The notes beneath the pieces are model-generated. The model was not told where the DNA came from, did no database searches, and worked only from the letters and a program-made list of their open reading frames with translations. Position numbers and translations under genes: made by a program. This document shows positions 4,761 through 5,282 of a stretch of 5,282 nucleotides of DNA, piece after piece. This DNA is from a bacterium (lineage in GTDB: Bacteria; Eremiobacterota; Eremiobacteria; Baltobacterales; Baltobacteraceae), in contig JAJXXM010000074.1 of NCBI GenBank assembly GCA_021781095.1, positions 1 to 5,282 on the forward strand, in the 5' to 3' direction. Every line of letters begins with the position of its first letter. The stretch's first letter is position 1.

Positions 4761-5282
4761 AAGATGCCGTGCGCCATGCCGATCGCGAATGCCGCGAGCG
4801 AGGGCCCCGCATGCATGCGCCGTTCGCGAACCGCCGCGAGCAATTCCTCGAGCGTCAATTCCGCGGCTTCGATCTGTTCGGTCGGTTCGAGCGCGGGCTC
4901 GCCGGCACGAAAGGCGCCGTCGGCAAAAAAGAGATAGGCGGTCGAGGTGGATCGCACGGGATCTGGACGAAACGCCCCCAGCAATCGCCAGTCGGGAGCT
5001 TCGTACCCGGTCTCTTCGCGTAATTCGCGGCGCGCGCAGTGCAATGGTTCTTCGGCGTCTTCAAGCGACCCGGCGACGAATTCGAGGCCGACGTCGTCGG
5101 AAGCGTAACGGTATTGCTCGATGGCGAGGAAACGCCCCGTCGCCGTGCGCACGATCGCGATCGCAAAGCCGCGCGCTTCACGAATATAGTAATCCGGTAG
5201 GACGGTCCCGTCGGGAAGCTCGATCTCGTCGCGACGAATTTTGAGGTACGTCGAGTCGATGAGATAGGTGCTCCTGAGCCGT
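4757..5282 (-). CDS. Nudix hydrolase, ADP-ribose pyrophosphatase-like (5' end outside window)
   Basis: The frame is open from the right edge (first whole codon 5281-5279) to the TAG at 4759-4757, giving 174 visible residues. The Nudix box is complete at 5071-5003: G-x5-E-x7-REL-REETGY, with the metal-binding glutamates of REETG present. Before it come YLKIRRDEIELPDG, a YYIREARGFAIAIVR strand region and EQYRYASDD, which match the N-terminal domain and QYR element of ADP-ribose pyrophosphatases of the NudF type. These hydrolyse ADP-ribose to AMP and ribose 5-phosphate in the cytoplasm; other nucleoside-diphosphate sugars are possible substrates. GTG at 5152 would be a false start because conserved sequence continues upstream of it. 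Members are usually about 170-190 residues, so only a few residues should be missing. It converges on the phosphoesterase gene with a 4-base overlap and no visible terminator between them. Confidence 0.9.
   Translation of the reverse strand, partial: RLRSTYLIDSTYLKIRRDEIELPDGTVLPDYYIREARGFAIAIVRTATGRFLAIEQYRYASDDVGLEFVAGSLEDAEEPLHCARRELREETGYEAPDWRLLGAFRPDPVRSTSTAYLFFADGAFRAGEPALEPTEQIEAAELTLEELLAAVRERRMHAGPSLAAFAIGMAHGIF

Noticed and set aside
1..5282. CRISPR array, tRNA, rRNA or insertion sequence
   Set aside because: No regularly spaced repeats, cloverleaf-like segments, rRNA signatures, transposase motifs or terminal inverted repeats were seen.

Overview
This is a GC-rich bacterial window with tightly packed genes, several of them overlapping. 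No rRNA, tRNA, insertion sequence or CRISPR array is visible. The base composition, the style of the small exported and membrane proteins, and the pairing of a bacterial Lhr-Core-type helicase with an archaeal-looking phosphoesterase would fit a deep-branching high-GC lineage such as Candidatus Eremiobacterota (WPS-2). That placement is a guess from style, not a demonstrated assignment.

Left edge (1-423): the C-terminal tail of an alpha/beta hydrolase runs rightward into the window and stops at 214. It faces a leftward 62-residue two-helix membrane protein (235-423). A GC-rich inverted repeat at 202-224 sits at the convergent junction and may terminate transcription. The gene-free stretch 424-522 is a divergent promoter region with a promoter-like hexamer pair, an inverted repeat and two ribosome-binding sites. 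One of those sites lies in a perfect palindrome.

Main rightward block (523-4760): four genes with no gaps. A 51-residue YjfB-like putative motility protein (523-678) overlaps by 14 bases an exported protein of unknown function (665-1432). That gene's TAG stop overlaps the apparent start of a large Lhr-Core-type DNA helicase (about 1429-4041). The helicase in turn overlaps by ATGA a calcineurin-like metallophosphoesterase (4038-4760). The helicase and phosphoesterase form a recognised partnership: in characterised bacterial clusters an Lhr-Core 3'-5' helicase is encoded beside a manganese-dependent nuclease of this fold, as part of a nucleic-acid repair set. The ligase and the second nuclease of those clusters are not seen here.

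The most notable point is the helicase start. The conserved N-terminus and Walker A motif are open in frame back to 1396, yet no ATG, GTG or TTG exists in that frame before 1579. Position 1579 lies inside the Walker A motif. The best candidate start is an ATA at 1429, arranged as ATAG over the previous stop just as ATGA is at the next junction. A standard gene caller would truncate this protein and remove its ATP-binding lysine.

Right edge (4757-5282): a leftward Nudix hydrolase resembling ADP-ribose pyrophosphatase converges on the phosphoesterase with a 4-base overlap of the two stops. Its N-terminus runs off the window.
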